Shown here piece after piece: positions 1 through 6,955 of a stretch of 7,569 bases of DNA. Numbering within the stretch: position 1 is the stretch's first letter; each line of letters begins with the position of its first letter. The notes beneath the pieces were generated by a model, which had not been told where the DNA came from, ran no database searches, and saw only the letters and a program-made list of their open reading frames with translations. Position numbers and translations under genes: made by a program. The DNA is taken from positions 1 to 7,569 of the forward strand of contig DLEF01000002.1 in the NCBI GenBank assembly GCA_002481545.1, in the 5' to 3' direction. The stretch comes from Cyanobacteria bacterium UBA7753 (lineage in GTDB: Bacteria; Cyanobacteriota; Vampirovibrionia; Gastranaerophilales; Gastranaerophilaceae).

Positions 1-135
1 CGTCCGCCTATCGACAATAGACCTCCTATCGATAACAGACCGCCATTTGACAGGAGACCGCCAATAGACAATCGTCCGCCACTTGATGACAGGCGTCCGT
101 TTGATCCGCATCGCCGACCGATAGATAACAGACTC
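1..135 (+). repeat. In-frame 18-21 bp tandem repeats encoding RPPIDN-like units
   Basis: Reading in the frame of the host gene, consecutive units are RPPIDN, RPPIDN, RPPFDR, RPPIDN, RPPLDDR, RPFDPHR and RPIDNR, and one more (RPPIDIN) follows at about 145-165 after a short interruption. The array probably continues upstream of the window. Synonymous positions differ freely between units (CGT/AGA for Arg, CCG/CCT/CCA for Pro, ATC/ATA for Ile), so the peptide is kept while the DNA has diverged. Likely a disordered or proline-rich extended segment. Confidence 0.85.
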
Positions 136-1092
136 GGTATGCGTGACAGACCACCGATTGACATAAATCCGATTGAAAAACGGATTATAGATGATTACAA
201 TCAAAATGCAATGCTTGACGGTCATATACGACTTGACCAGCCAATCCGTCCTGATTTGCAGGCACAATTGGACAGACTTGCTCGTGCAAATAAAATGCCT
301 GAACATCATCACCCTCCGGAAGATGATATCGGACAACCGAAAGAGCCGGGGGAACACTCGGATGCTATGGCGGAATTGTACGCAAATTTGTCAATGAATG
401 ATATGCAAAATCCGACCATAACGCAAATGCGTCAACGTTTATCCGATGATGCAATGGAATTGTTATTCACAGGTTTAATCAACTTAAAAGAACTTTCGCA
501 AAACCTGAAACATAACGGCAATGATGCGCGTTCGAAATTGATACTTGCAATGGCGAGTGCCTCTAAACAAGGGATAGACAGCTCACAAGTTGCAACAACA
601 ATGAAACTCGTATCAGAGAGCATGTCTGCGGAGGAAAACAATCCGTCACAAATACTTAAAAACATTATAACGTTGTATCTGCCTTGGTACCCTCTGCAGC
701 AGGGGGTAGGCTTTAACCTGCAAATAGAAGCACATCCCGAATCTTCGGATTTCTCATCATTATTAAAGGTTTATATCCAAACGAAGAATTACGGCAATGT
801 AAACGGTTCACTTGTTTTGCTTTCGGCAAACACAGTCGATATGAACATCCAATGTAACGACACCTTCCCGAAAGATGATTTACTTGCAAGGATGAAAGAT
901 GTAACCGATAACCATACAATGCAATCTAATATCAATGTTGAACGACGCGAACAGGTACCGAACGAATTTGATAACCAAGAAGCTACGGTCAACCTGTCTT
1001 CAACGTATGAACTCAACCCGTTCCTGTTACTTCTTGCGCACTCATTTATAAAAAATACCATTATTATTGACAGCGCCCGCCCGACAGTATAA
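1..1092 (+). CDS. Repeat-bearing protein of unknown function, 5'-truncated, possible FliK-like C-terminal domain
   Basis: The frame is open from the first base to the TAA at 1090-1092 (363 residues visible), so the start lies outside the window; the internal ATG at 139 should not be taken as the start. Residues 1 to about 54 are near-tandem RPPIDN-type repeats, very rich in Arg, Pro and Asp. Residues about 55-125 are polar and charged, with a HHHPP stretch. Residues about 126-220 look helical. From about residue 225 (LYLPWYPLQQG) to about 320 there are alternating hydrophobic strands (LKVYIQTKNYGNVNGSLVLL). Layout and length there loosely recall the C-terminal domain of flagellar hook-length control proteins (FliK), but no diagnostic residue settles it. 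No signal peptide or membrane segment is visible in the available part. No terminator follows; uvrB has its own promoter 60 bp downstream. The gene is surely real; the function is unknown. Confidence 0.85.
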   Translation, partial: RPPIDNRPPIDNRPPFDRRPPIDNRPPLDDRRPFDPHRRPIDNRLGMRDRPPIDINPIEKRIIDDYNQNAMLDGHIRLDQPIRPDLQAQLDRLARANKMPEHHHPPEDDIGQPKEPGEHSDAMAELYANLSMNDMQNPTITQMRQRLSDDAMELLFTGLINLKELSQNLKHNGNDARSKLILAMASASKQGIDSSQVATTMKLVSESMSAEENNPSQILKNIITLYLPWYPLQQGVGFNLQIEAHPESSDFSSLLKVYIQTKNYGNVNGSLVLLSANTVDMNIQCNDTFPKDDLLARMKDVTDNHTMQSNINVERREQVPNEFDNQEATVNLSSTYELNPFLLLLAHSFIKNTIIIDSARPTV

Positions 1093-1120
1093 ACAGAGAT
1101 ATAGCCTTTCAAAGTAAGGA

Positions 1121-1139
1121 TATACATATACATATACAT
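1121..1139. repeat. Short TATACA hexanucleotide repeat (three units)
   Basis: TATACA occurs three times in tandem plus one extra base in the 96-bp gap between the upstream gene and uvrB, just upstream of a C-rich stretch and the uvrB -35 box. It could be a slippage-prone tract, but there is no direct sign that it affects expression. Confidence 0.6.
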
Positions 1140-1154
1140 TTACCCCCACCCCTG

Positions 1155-1182
1155 TTGTCTAAAAATATTGTCAACATATAAT
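1155..1182 (+). promoter_or_regulatory. uvrB promoter, predicted to give a leaderless transcript
   Basis: TTGTCT at 1155-1160, a 16-bp spacer and a perfect TATAAT at 1177-1182. If the last T of the -10 box is position -7, transcription starts at 1189, the A of the uvrB ATG. No Shine-Dalgarno motif lies between the -10 box and the ATG. No obvious LexA-type box overlaps the promoter, so SOS control is not supported by sequence alone. Confidence 0.7.
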
Positions 1183-1188
1183 ATTGGT

Positions 1189-3177
1189 ATGGAAAAAAAG
1201 TTCAAAATACATTCTAAATATTCACCTGCAGGCGACCAGCCTCAAGCCATTGAAAAACTGGTTGAGGGAATAAACCTCGGATACGACACCCAGACTCTTT
1301 TGGGTATAACGGGCTCCGGTAAAACGTTTACCATTGCAAACGTTATAGAAAAGGTACAGAAACCTACGCTTGTTATCGCTCATAACAAGACTTTGGCGGC
1401 GCAGTTGTATAACGAATTTAAAGAGCTTTTCCCCGAAAATGCCGTTGAGTATTTCATAAGTTATTATGACTATTACCAACCGGAGGCATATATCCCGAGA
1501 ACCGATACTTATATAGAAAAATCCGCAAGCATTAACGAAGAAATAGACCGCCTGCGCCATAATACAACGCGAAGTCTGTACGAAAGAAATGATGTGATAA
1601 TAGTTGCGTCCGTTAGTTGTATCTACGGTTTAGGTTTGCCTGAAAATTATTTCAAAGGCACAATAGAACTCAAAGTCGGCGATGAAATAGACAGAGACGA
1701 ACTTCTCAAACACCTTGTAAGCGTTCAATATAAAAGAAACGATGTTGCACTTGAACATTCGACCTTCCGTGTGCGCGGAGATATAGTAGAGCTCATGCCT
1801 GCATACGAAAAGATTGTTACGAGAATAATGTTCTTCGGGGACGAAATAGAAAAAATAATCAAGATTGATCCCGTCTCGGGGGAGATTGTCGAAACTCCTG
1901 ACAAAATCAATATTTATCCTGCCGTGCACTATCTTTCTTATGATGAGAATATGGAAGAGACGATATCGCTCATAAGGCAGGAACTCAAAAACAGACTTAC
2001 GGAACTTTATGACGAAAATAAGATATTAGAGGCGCAAAGACTTGAACAACGTGTAAAATACGATATAGAAATGATAAAAGAAATGGGTTATTGTTCGGGG
2101 ATTGAGAACTATTCAAGAATAATAGAGCGCAGACCTGTGGGGAGTGCACCTGCTACACTCTTGGATTATTTTAGAGGCGATTTCTTAACCGTTATTGATG
2201 AATCACACGTAACAATCCCGCAATTGAAAGGGATGTATCACGGCGACCAATCAAGAAAAGATACACTGGTAAAATACGGGTTCAGATTACCTTGTGCAAA
2301 GGATAACAGACCGTTAAAAGAAAACGAATTTTTTGATAAAGTCGGACAAAAAATATACATATCGGCAACCCCGGGAGAGTTTGAAAGACAAACATCCGAA
2401 CAGATTGTCGAACAGATTATCAGACCGACAGGGCTTGTTGATCCTAAAATATCCGTCCGACCTATCGACAGTCAAATCCCTGATTTGGAAAAAGAAATTG
2501 ATGCGCGCTGCAAAAAGAACGAACGTGTACTTATTACGACACTCACGAAACGTATGGCAGAGGACTTGTGTGATTATTTCTTACAGGAAGGAATAAGGGT
2601 AAGATATTTGCACAGCGATATAAAATCAATTGAGCGTGTCGAAATATTGAGAGATTTAAGACTCGGCGAGTTTGATGTTCTAATAGGTGTAAACCTCTTG
2701 AGAGAGGGGCTTGATATTCCTGAAGTTTCACTTGTTGCTATTATGGATGCCGACAAGGAAGGATTTTTAAGATCGGATACAAGTTTGATACAGACCATAG
2801 GTCGTGCCGCCCGTAACGCCTGCGGTGAAGTCATTATGTATGCGGATAAGATTACTGATTCTATGCAAAGGGCTATTGATGAGACTGAGAGACGTCGTAA
2901 AATCCAAATGGCACACAACAAAAAATACGGTATTATTCCGCAAACGATTAAAAAACCTATTGAAAATAACCTGTTATCACTCGTTGAAAGCTACAGAAAT
3001 CTTGAAGATATCGTTGCGGAAGAAATGGTTGAACAAGGTATTGATAAGAAAGATTTGCCGAAGCTCATCGACAAACTTGAAAAAGATATGCACAAATCTG
3101 CAAAACTCCTTGATTTTGAAAGAGCAGCGGAAATACGAGACCAACTCAAAAAACTGCGGGAAATGGCAAAAGGCTAA
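1189..3177 (+). CDS. uvrB: UvrABC excinuclease subunit B
   Basis: UvrB is the DNA-loading, damage-verifying ATPase of nucleotide excision repair: UvrA delivers it to the lesion and it then recruits UvrC for dual incision. The 662-residue product matches the usual family length. Visible motifs in order: Walker A GITGSGKT (39-46); the tyrosine-rich beta-hairpin YYDYYQPEAY (92-101) that inserts between strands; SVSCIYGLG (141-149); DESH Walker B (337-340); SATPGEFE (392-399); GVNLLREGLDIP (500-511); and QTIGRAARN (535-543). The last about 35 residues form the UVR motif that contacts UvrC. The ATG at 1189 is chosen over an in-frame TTG at 1168 because homologues start near this point and 1168 lies upstream of the -10 box, so it would not be on the predicted transcript. 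Nothing looks truncated or degenerate. Transcribed from its own promoter with no Shine-Dalgarno site. Confidence 0.97.
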   Translation: MEKKFKIHSKYSPAGDQPQAIEKLVEGINLGYDTQTLLGITGSGKTFTIANVIEKVQKPTLVIAHNKTLAAQLYNEFKELFPENAVEYFISYYDYYQPEAYIPRTDTYIEKSASINEEIDRLRHNTTRSLYERNDVIIVASVSCIYGLGLPENYFKGTIELKVGDEIDRDELLKHLVSVQYKRNDVALEHSTFRVRGDIVELMPAYEKIVTRIMFFGDEIEKIIKIDPVSGEIVETPDKINIYPAVHYLSYDENMEETISLIRQELKNRLTELYDENKILEAQRLEQRVKYDIEMIKEMGYCSGIENYSRIIERRPVGSAPATLLDYFRGDFLTVIDESHVTIPQLKGMYHGDQSRKDTLVKYGFRLPCAKDNRPLKENEFFDKVGQKIYISATPGEFERQTSEQIVEQIIRPTGLVDPKISVRPIDSQIPDLEKEIDARCKKNERVLITTLTKRMAEDLCDYFLQEGIRVRYLHSDIKSIERVEILRDLRLGEFDVLIGVNLLREGLDIPEVSLVAIMDADKEGFLRSDTSLIQTIGRAARNACGEVIMYADKITDSMQRAIDETERRRKIQMAHNKKYGIIPQTIKKPIENNLLSLVESYRNLEDIVAEEMVEQGIDKKDLPKLIDKLEKDMHKSAKLLDFERAAEIRDQLKKLREMAKG

Positions 3178-3223
3178 GCCCGATACGGCATTTATACACA
3201 CCCTCAATAGGGATAAATGTTTA

Positions 3224-3232
3224 TGGTATAAT
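3224..3232 (+). promoter_or_regulatory. Extended -10 promoter of the small membrane protein gene, predicted leaderless
   Basis: TGGTATAAT is an extended -10 element (TGN before a perfect TATAAT at 3227-3232). No good -35 box is seen 16-18 bp upstream, as is common for extended -10 promoters. The ATG at 3239 begins exactly 7 bases after the last T of the box, the expected start site of transcription, and no Shine-Dalgarno motif precedes it. Confidence 0.6.
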
Positions 3233-3238
3233 TCTTCT

Positions 3239-3580
3239 ATGGGAAAGAAAAATACATTAGACAGTGAATCATTTACTTTTATAATCCTTGCTTTATTATT
3301 CGGATTTATTATTGGGCTGATTATTCCGTCCCGCTTTTTCATGCCTGTCAGAGTGTTTTTCCATAACATTTATATCAAAATGAACCCCGATTCTCAAAAA
3401 GACTCAAAAACTCTTATACTTGAACAAGTAACAAAAGATAACGTTTCAACCCCCAAAAAAGATATATTTGAAGAACCAGAAAAGAAAGAAAACGGCGTTG
3501 TTCTGTATATAAAAAAGGTATTTAAAAAAGATACAAAACAGGAAAAACCTCAAACAATTAATGATTTTGTTCTGAATTAG
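3239..3580 (+). CDS. Small single-pass membrane protein of unknown function
   Basis: A 113-residue product with no recognised family. Residues about 12-30 (FTFIILALLFGFIIGLIIP) form one strong transmembrane helix near the N-terminus, after a short polar start. The rest is highly charged and lysine-rich (KKDIFEEPEKKENG, then KKVFKKDTKQEK), consistent with a soluble tail. The frame is open upstream into uvrB, but the ATG at 3239 is chosen because it sits right after an extended -10 box and begins the membrane helix; upstream residues overlap uvrB in another frame and are not protein-like. The last codons (QTINDFVLN and the TAG) lie in the left copy of the 28-bp direct repeat that bounds the ORF6N segment, so that insertion left this gene intact. 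A 61-bp gap separates it from uvrB. Confidence 0.75.
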   Translation: MGKKNTLDSESFTFIILALLFGFIIGLIIPSRFFMPVRVFFHNIYIKMNPDSQKDSKTLILEQVTKDNVSTPKKDIFEEPEKKENGVVLYIKKVFKKDTKQEKPQTINDFVLN

Positions 3581-3583
3581 AGG
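3556..3583 (+). repeat. Left copy of 28-bp perfect direct repeat bounding the ORF6N gene
   Basis: Begins AATTAATGATTTTG and ends GAATTAGAGG; identical over 28 bp to 4111-4138. It contains the last codons and TAG stop of the small membrane protein gene, and its AGAGG end contributes to the Shine-Dalgarno site of the ORF6N gene. Similarity continues loosely upstream (AAAC in both copies, with one base of offset). Confidence 0.95.
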
Positions 3584-3591
3584 AGAAAACA

Positions 3592-4116
3592 GTGGAAAAT
3601 ATAATGCCTGTACAAGTTATTGAAAGTAAAATTTATTTTATAAGAAATAAAAAAGTAATGTTGGATATGGACTTAGCAAGTTTATACGGAGTACAAACAA
3701 AAGTCCTTAATCAGGCTGTAAAAAGAAACAGTGAAAGATTCCCTGAAGATTTTATGTTCAGATTAACGAAAGAAGAATGGGACAATTTGCGGTCACAAAT
3801 TGTGACCGCAAATCCGAATGTATCAAAAGTACGTTCATTACCTTTTGTTTTCACGGAATATGGAACTCTAATGTTATCAAATGTCTTAAATTCTCAAAAA
3901 GCTATAAATGTAAGTATTCAAATAATTAGAGTTTTTGATAAATTGAAACAGTATGCAATTTCACAAAACGAATTGACCGGACGAATTGAAAATCTGGAAC
4001 AGGCTTTTATCAATTATGCAAAAGACAATAACAAAAATGTAACAGAGATGCAAAAAGCAATCAATTATTTATTGGATATAACAAGACCGTCAAAAATCGG
4101 GTTTAAAACAAATTAA
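3592..4116 (+). CDS. ORF6N-domain DNA-binding protein
   Basis: The N-terminal part (about residues 8-95) is a clear ORF6N domain: IESKIYFIRNKKVMLDMDLA, LYGVQTKVLNQAVKRNSERFP, DFMFRLTKEEW, LRSQIVTAN and the FVFTEYG motif. The C-terminal part (about 125-165) is polar and helical, probably a short coiled coil, and ends with the KIGFKTN tail that I recall from many members, so the protein seems full length at 174 residues. ORF6N proteins are typically phage- or mobile-element-associated and are presumed to bind DNA; the exact role is usually unknown. The GTG start at 3592 is preferred over the ATG at 3604 because AGGAG at 3581-3585 is 6 nt upstream of it. The stop codon falls inside the right direct-repeat copy. 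The gene carries a perfect 29-bp palindrome across residues 65-74. It interrupts what would otherwise be a small-membrane-protein to ligA junction. Confidence 0.9.
   Translation: MENIMPVQVIESKIYFIRNKKVMLDMDLASLYGVQTKVLNQAVKRNSERFPEDFMFRLTKEEWDNLRSQIVTANPNVSKVRSLPFVFTEYGTLMLSNVLNSQKAINVSIQIIRVFDKLKQYAISQNELTGRIENLEQAFINYAKDNNKNVTEMQKAINYLLDITRPSKIGFKTN
3785..3813. repeat. Perfect 29-bp palindrome inside the ORF6N gene
   Basis: Arms ATTTGCGGTCACAA (3785-3798) and TTGTGACCGCAAAT (3800-3813) are exact reverse complements around a single central A at 3799. The bases encode the conserved NLRSQIVTAN segment. It is GC-richer than its surroundings and would be an ideal binding site for a dimeric DNA-binding protein, or a strong RNA hairpin; either role is inference. 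Confidence 0.95.
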
Positions 4117-4138
4117 TGATTTTGTTCTGAATTAGAGG
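4111..4138 (+). repeat. Right copy of 28-bp perfect direct repeat bounding the ORF6N gene
   Basis: Identical to 3556-3583. Here the reading frame differs: the ORF6N gene stops at the TAA at 4114-4116, while the INDFVLN codons of the upstream gene are present but untranslated. It lies 26 bp before the ligA ATG. Confidence 0.95.
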
Positions 4139-4149
4139 TAAAATAATTT
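4122..4149 (+). promoter_or_regulatory. Possible weak ligA promoter
   Basis: TTGTTC (4122-4127) inside the right direct repeat, a 16-bp spacer and TAATTT (4144-4149). Both boxes are imperfect, and ligA could equally be read through from upstream. Noted because, if real, the repeat supplies its -35 box. Confidence 0.3.
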
Positions 4150-4164
4150 TAAAATAGGTGGGAT

Positions 4165-6147
4165 ATGGATATAAAAGAACGAGTAGAGTATTTAAAAGAT
4201 GAATTAAACAAACATAATTATAACTATTATGTACTTGATAATCCGACTATCAGTGATTATGAGTATGATATGATGTTCTCCGAATTAAAAGAGATTGAAA
4301 AAGAACATCCCGAACTTAAAACCCCCGACAGCCCGACACAGAGAGTCGGCTCTATCTCTACTGGGTTTGAAGAATACAGACATGAACACCGTCTCTACAG
4401 TCTCGATAACTCATATAATACGGAAGATTTGAACAAGTGGTATGAAAGAATAACCAAAGAGTGTGGCAGAAAGCTCGACCTTGTCTGCGAACTTAAAATC
4501 GACGGACTCGCAATAGCTCTAAACTATAAAAAAGGTATATTTACAACAGGTGTAACACGAGGCAACGGAATAATCGGCGAAAATATCACCCAAAACCTGA
4601 AAACGATTAAAGCAATTCCTTTGAAACTCTTTGAACCCGTTGACATTGATGTCAGAGGAGAGATTTATATGCCGATAACTTCGTTTAACAAACTGAACGA
4701 AGAAAACCTCAAAAACGGCGAAAAAATCTTTGCTAACCCGCGTAATGCGGCAGCAGGCTCCCTAAGACAATTAGACAGTACAATCACGGCAAAACGTGAT
4801 TTATCAATGTTTACATACACCGTTATCATGCCGGACGGCAACAACACAATCAAAACTCATTGGGACAGCCTTCAATACATTCAAAAACTCGGATTCAAAA
4901 CAAATCCGAATATAAGGCGCGTAAAAGATGTTGCGGGTGCCGTTCAATTCTGCAAAGATTGGGCAACAAAAAGATTTGAACTCAACTATGCAACGGACGG
5001 CGTCGTTATAAAAGTAAACGATTTCGCGGCTCAAAACGAACTCGGATATACCGCCAGAGCTCCAAAATGGGCAACTGCGTTTAAGTTCCCGCCGGAAGAG
5101 ATATCAACGAAGCTTGAAGGCATAGAAATCGGAGTCGGCAAAACAGGTGCAATCACTCCTGTAGCAGTTTTAACCCCTGTTCTTTTGGCAGGAAGTACCG
5201 TCTCAAGAGCCAGTCTGCATAATTTTGACGAGATAGACAGGCTTGATGTCAGAATAGGCGATAACGTATTTATCAAAAAAGCTGCGGAAATCATCCCTAA
5301 AGTAGTTAAAGTGGTCGAAGATGAAGAGCACTATTCAAGACCTAAATATATTCCGCCGACAGAATGCCCTGTATGTCATTCACCGTTGGAATACAAAGAT
5401 GGCGAGGTCGTCGCTTACTGCTCTAACAGGAATTGCCCCGCTATAGCAAAGGCAAGACTGGAATACTGGGTATCTAAAGAGGCTATGGACATAGACTACA
5501 TAGGACCTTCAAACATAGAACAGTTATACAATATGAACATGGTTAAAACCCCTGCAGATTTTTACAAACTAACCATGCAGGATTTTATGATGCTGGATTT
5601 AGTCAAAGAAAAATCAGCTTTCAATATGTATAACTCAATACAAGAGAGTAAAACCAGACCGCTCGCCAAGTTCATAACAGCACTATCAATCAGACACGTT
5701 GGCAAAGAAACTGCTGATATTTTGGTAAATGAGCTTGGCACATATGAGAACATCAAAAATGCAAGTGTTGAAAGACTCTCTAACATAGAAGGCATCGGAG
5801 AAAAGATAGCCAAAAGCGTATATGAATTTTTCCATGACGAAACTAATTTAGAGATGATATCGGAACTTTTTGCAAACGGAGTAAAACCTCAAGAATCAGG
5901 CACCGTAAAATCTAACGAGTTTGCAGGCATGACCTTCGTTTTGACAGGCACACTCCACTCCATGACAAGAGACGATGCAAGTGATAAAATAAAGGAAAGA
6001 GGAGGCAAAACCTCATCATCTGTTTCTAAGAAAACATCTTATGTTGTAGCGGGTGAAAATCCGGGCTCAAAATTTGACAAAGCTACCAATCTTGGTGTAC
6101 AAATATTATCAGAAGATGAATTTTTGAAGATGATTGGTGAAGGATAG
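4165..6147 (+). CDS. ligA: NAD+-dependent DNA ligase LigA
   Basis: Seals nicks in duplex DNA during replication and repair using NAD+ as the AMP donor. The 660-residue product has the usual family length and full domain order. Domain Ia carries the NAD-contacting YYVLDNPTISDYEYD (21-35). The adenylation domain has the catalytic lysine in KIDG (Lys111), then TRGNG (131-135), DVRGE (162-166), NPRNAAAGSLRQ (191-202) and DGVVIK (278-283). An OB-fold follows, then a Cys4 zinc finger (Cys401, Cys404, Cys419, Cys424), helix-hairpin-helix repeats (about 435-575) and a C-terminal BRCT domain (about 586-656). One oddity: the usual DIDGLGEK-like start of the HhH region reads DIDYIGPSN here. The ATG at 4165 has AGGTGGG at 4156-4162. 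Its upstream neighbour is the ORF6N insertion; a small membrane protein gene follows after 59 bp. The enzyme is normally essential, so an insertion so close upstream must be tolerated by its expression. Confidence 0.97.
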   Translation: MDIKERVEYLKDELNKHNYNYYVLDNPTISDYEYDMMFSELKEIEKEHPELKTPDSPTQRVGSISTGFEEYRHEHRLYSLDNSYNTEDLNKWYERITKECGRKLDLVCELKIDGLAIALNYKKGIFTTGVTRGNGIIGENITQNLKTIKAIPLKLFEPVDIDVRGEIYMPITSFNKLNEENLKNGEKIFANPRNAAAGSLRQLDSTITAKRDLSMFTYTVIMPDGNNTIKTHWDSLQYIQKLGFKTNPNIRRVKDVAGAVQFCKDWATKRFELNYATDGVVIKVNDFAAQNELGYTARAPKWATAFKFPPEEISTKLEGIEIGVGKTGAITPVAVLTPVLLAGSTVSRASLHNFDEIDRLDVRIGDNVFIKKAAEIIPKVVKVVEDEEHYSRPKYIPPTECPVCHSPLEYKDGEVVAYCSNRNCPAIAKARLEYWVSKEAMDIDYIGPSNIEQLYNMNMVKTPADFYKLTMQDFMMLDLVKEKSAFNMYNSIQESKTRPLAKFITALSIRHVGKETADILVNELGTYENIKNASVERLSNIEGIGEKIAKSVYEFFHDETNLEMISELFANGVKPQESGTVKSNEFAGMTFVLTGTLHSMTRDDASDKIKERGGKTSSSVSKKTSYVVAGENPGSKFDKATNLGVQILSEDEFLKMIGEG

Positions 6148-6206
6148 GCTAAAAAGCCCCAATAACCGAATAAAGCCGAAACAAATTCATCAAAAAGGAA
6201 GTCAAT

Positions 6207-6704
6207 ATGAAAAACAGATTAAATGTAATTCAAATCAACGGTATTAAAGGTATATTATTCATAATAGGAGCAGTAACATGCCTCGCTGCAGGGTTTATTT
6301 TATTCCCGGGCTTTGTTATGAAATGCGGTTGGAACCTTGTATCAGCGTTCACGGGCGCAGTACCAACAATAGGACTTCTTCAAGGTACTCTTTTATGGGG
6401 TATCATGGTTGTCAGCTACTTAATACTGGTTGGTAAAAAGATTAAATTTGTTGAATTTAAATCAACAGATGATTTGACTCCCGGCGAAATGGATGCCGTT
6501 ATGCAAAAAATAAGAGAAGAAAGACAAGCTGAACAGGCCGATTTAATAACAAAATCCATAATGAGAGCAAGAGAACTCAACATGAATGCTCGCGCAAGAG
6601 AAGAAATGCTAAACTCTTGGAAAGCACTTGAAAATACGATAAACGCTGAATTAGAGCAGAATAGTGAACAAAATAGGGAAGAACATTCCGAAGTAAAACA
6701 CTAA
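6207..6704 (+). CDS. Conserved-looking two-helix membrane protein of unknown function
   Basis: A 165-residue product that I cannot assign to a named family. Two transmembrane helices are evident at about residues 13-34 (ILFIIGAVTCLAAGFILFPGF) and 56-76 (IGLLQGTLLWGIMVVSYLILV), joined by a short loop with KCGWNL. The tail from about residue 77 is charged and helical, rich in Glu, Arg and Lys (MQKIREERQAEQ, RARELNMNARAREEM), possibly a coiled coil; with two helices both ends would lie on the same side, probably the cytoplasm. The ATG at 6207 has AAGGA at 6195-6199, 7 nt upstream. The gene starts 59 bp after ligA with no convincing terminator between them, so co-transcription is possible. A tRNA promoter begins 9 bp after its stop codon. 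Confidence 0.8.
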   Translation: MKNRLNVIQINGIKGILFIIGAVTCLAAGFILFPGFVMKCGWNLVSAFTGAVPTIGLLQGTLLWGIMVVSYLILVGKKIKFVEFKSTDDLTPGEMDAVMQKIREERQAEQADLITKSIMRARELNMNARAREEMLNSWKALENTINAELEQNSEQNREEHSEVKH

Positions 6705-6712
6705 TCCGAAAC

Positions 6713-6741
6713 TTGACATATAAGCATATTCTTAATAGAAT
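6713..6741 (+). promoter_or_regulatory. Strong promoter of the tRNA cluster
   Basis: A consensus TTGACA (6713-6718), the optimal 17-bp spacer and TAGAAT (6736-6741). The predicted start of transcription at about 6748 is only about 2 nt before the first tRNA base, so almost no 5' leader would need to be removed. No other strong promoter is evident before tRNA-Tyr. Confidence 0.85.
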
Positions 6742-6749
6742 GTAATTAC

Positions 6750-6821
6750 GCCGGTATAGCTCAACGGTAGAGCAACGGTTTTGTAAACCGTAGGTTGTAG
6801 GTTCGATTCCTATTACCGGCT
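6750..6821 (+). tRNA. tRNA-Thr(UGU)
   Basis: 72 nt. The acceptor stem GCCGGTA (6750-6756) pairs with TACCGGC (6814-6820). The anticodon stem ACGGT/ACCGT encloses the loop TTTGTAA, giving anticodon TGT (6782-6784), which reads ACA and ACG codons. The T-arm loop has GTTCGATTC. The discriminator is T6821 and CCA is not encoded; a run of T follows directly. First gene of the cluster. Confidence 0.96.
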
Positions 6822-6833
6822 TTTTTAAACTCC

Positions 6834-6905
<72 letters not shown>

Positions 6906-6955
6906 TATTTTATTGAGTTCTTACCTTAATAAAATCATGTGTGAAAATTAAATAT

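Larger units (their letters stand above)
3584..4138 (+). mobile_element. Candidate 555-bp single-gene insertion (ORF6N cassette)
   Basis: One repeat copy plus the ORF6N gene, 555 bp from repeat to repeat. Removing 3584-4138 would leave the upstream gene intact and place it directly in front of the ligA leader, a simple ancestral arrangement. The cassette has no transposase or integrase, no terminal inverted repeats were seen, and its coding sequence looks more AT-rich than uvrB and ligA. The direct repeats could be a long target duplication, a site-specific attachment core, or the trace of recombination with a homologous locus. Mobility is inferred; the repeat itself is directly visible. Confidence 0.45.

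Noticed and set aside
2804..3238. Upstream extension of the small membrane protein frame into uvrB
   Set aside because: It overlaps over 370 bp of uvrB in another frame, including conserved motifs and the UVR domain. The promoter and membrane helix indicate a start at 3239.
3556..4138. CRISPR-like or integron-like reading of the direct repeats
   Set aside because: There are only two copies, they include coding sequence of a host gene, and no integrase, Cas gene or folded attC-like site is present.
6147..6158. GGCT-AAAA-AGCC hairpin at the ligA stop as a terminator
   Set aside because: The stem is only 4 bp and no T run follows on the plus strand.
6906..6955. Separate promoter for tRNA-Tyr
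   Set aside because: TTGAGT at 6913-6918 and TAAAAT at 6930-6935 are only 11 bp apart, too close for a normal promoter; read-through from the upstream tRNA promoter is simpler.
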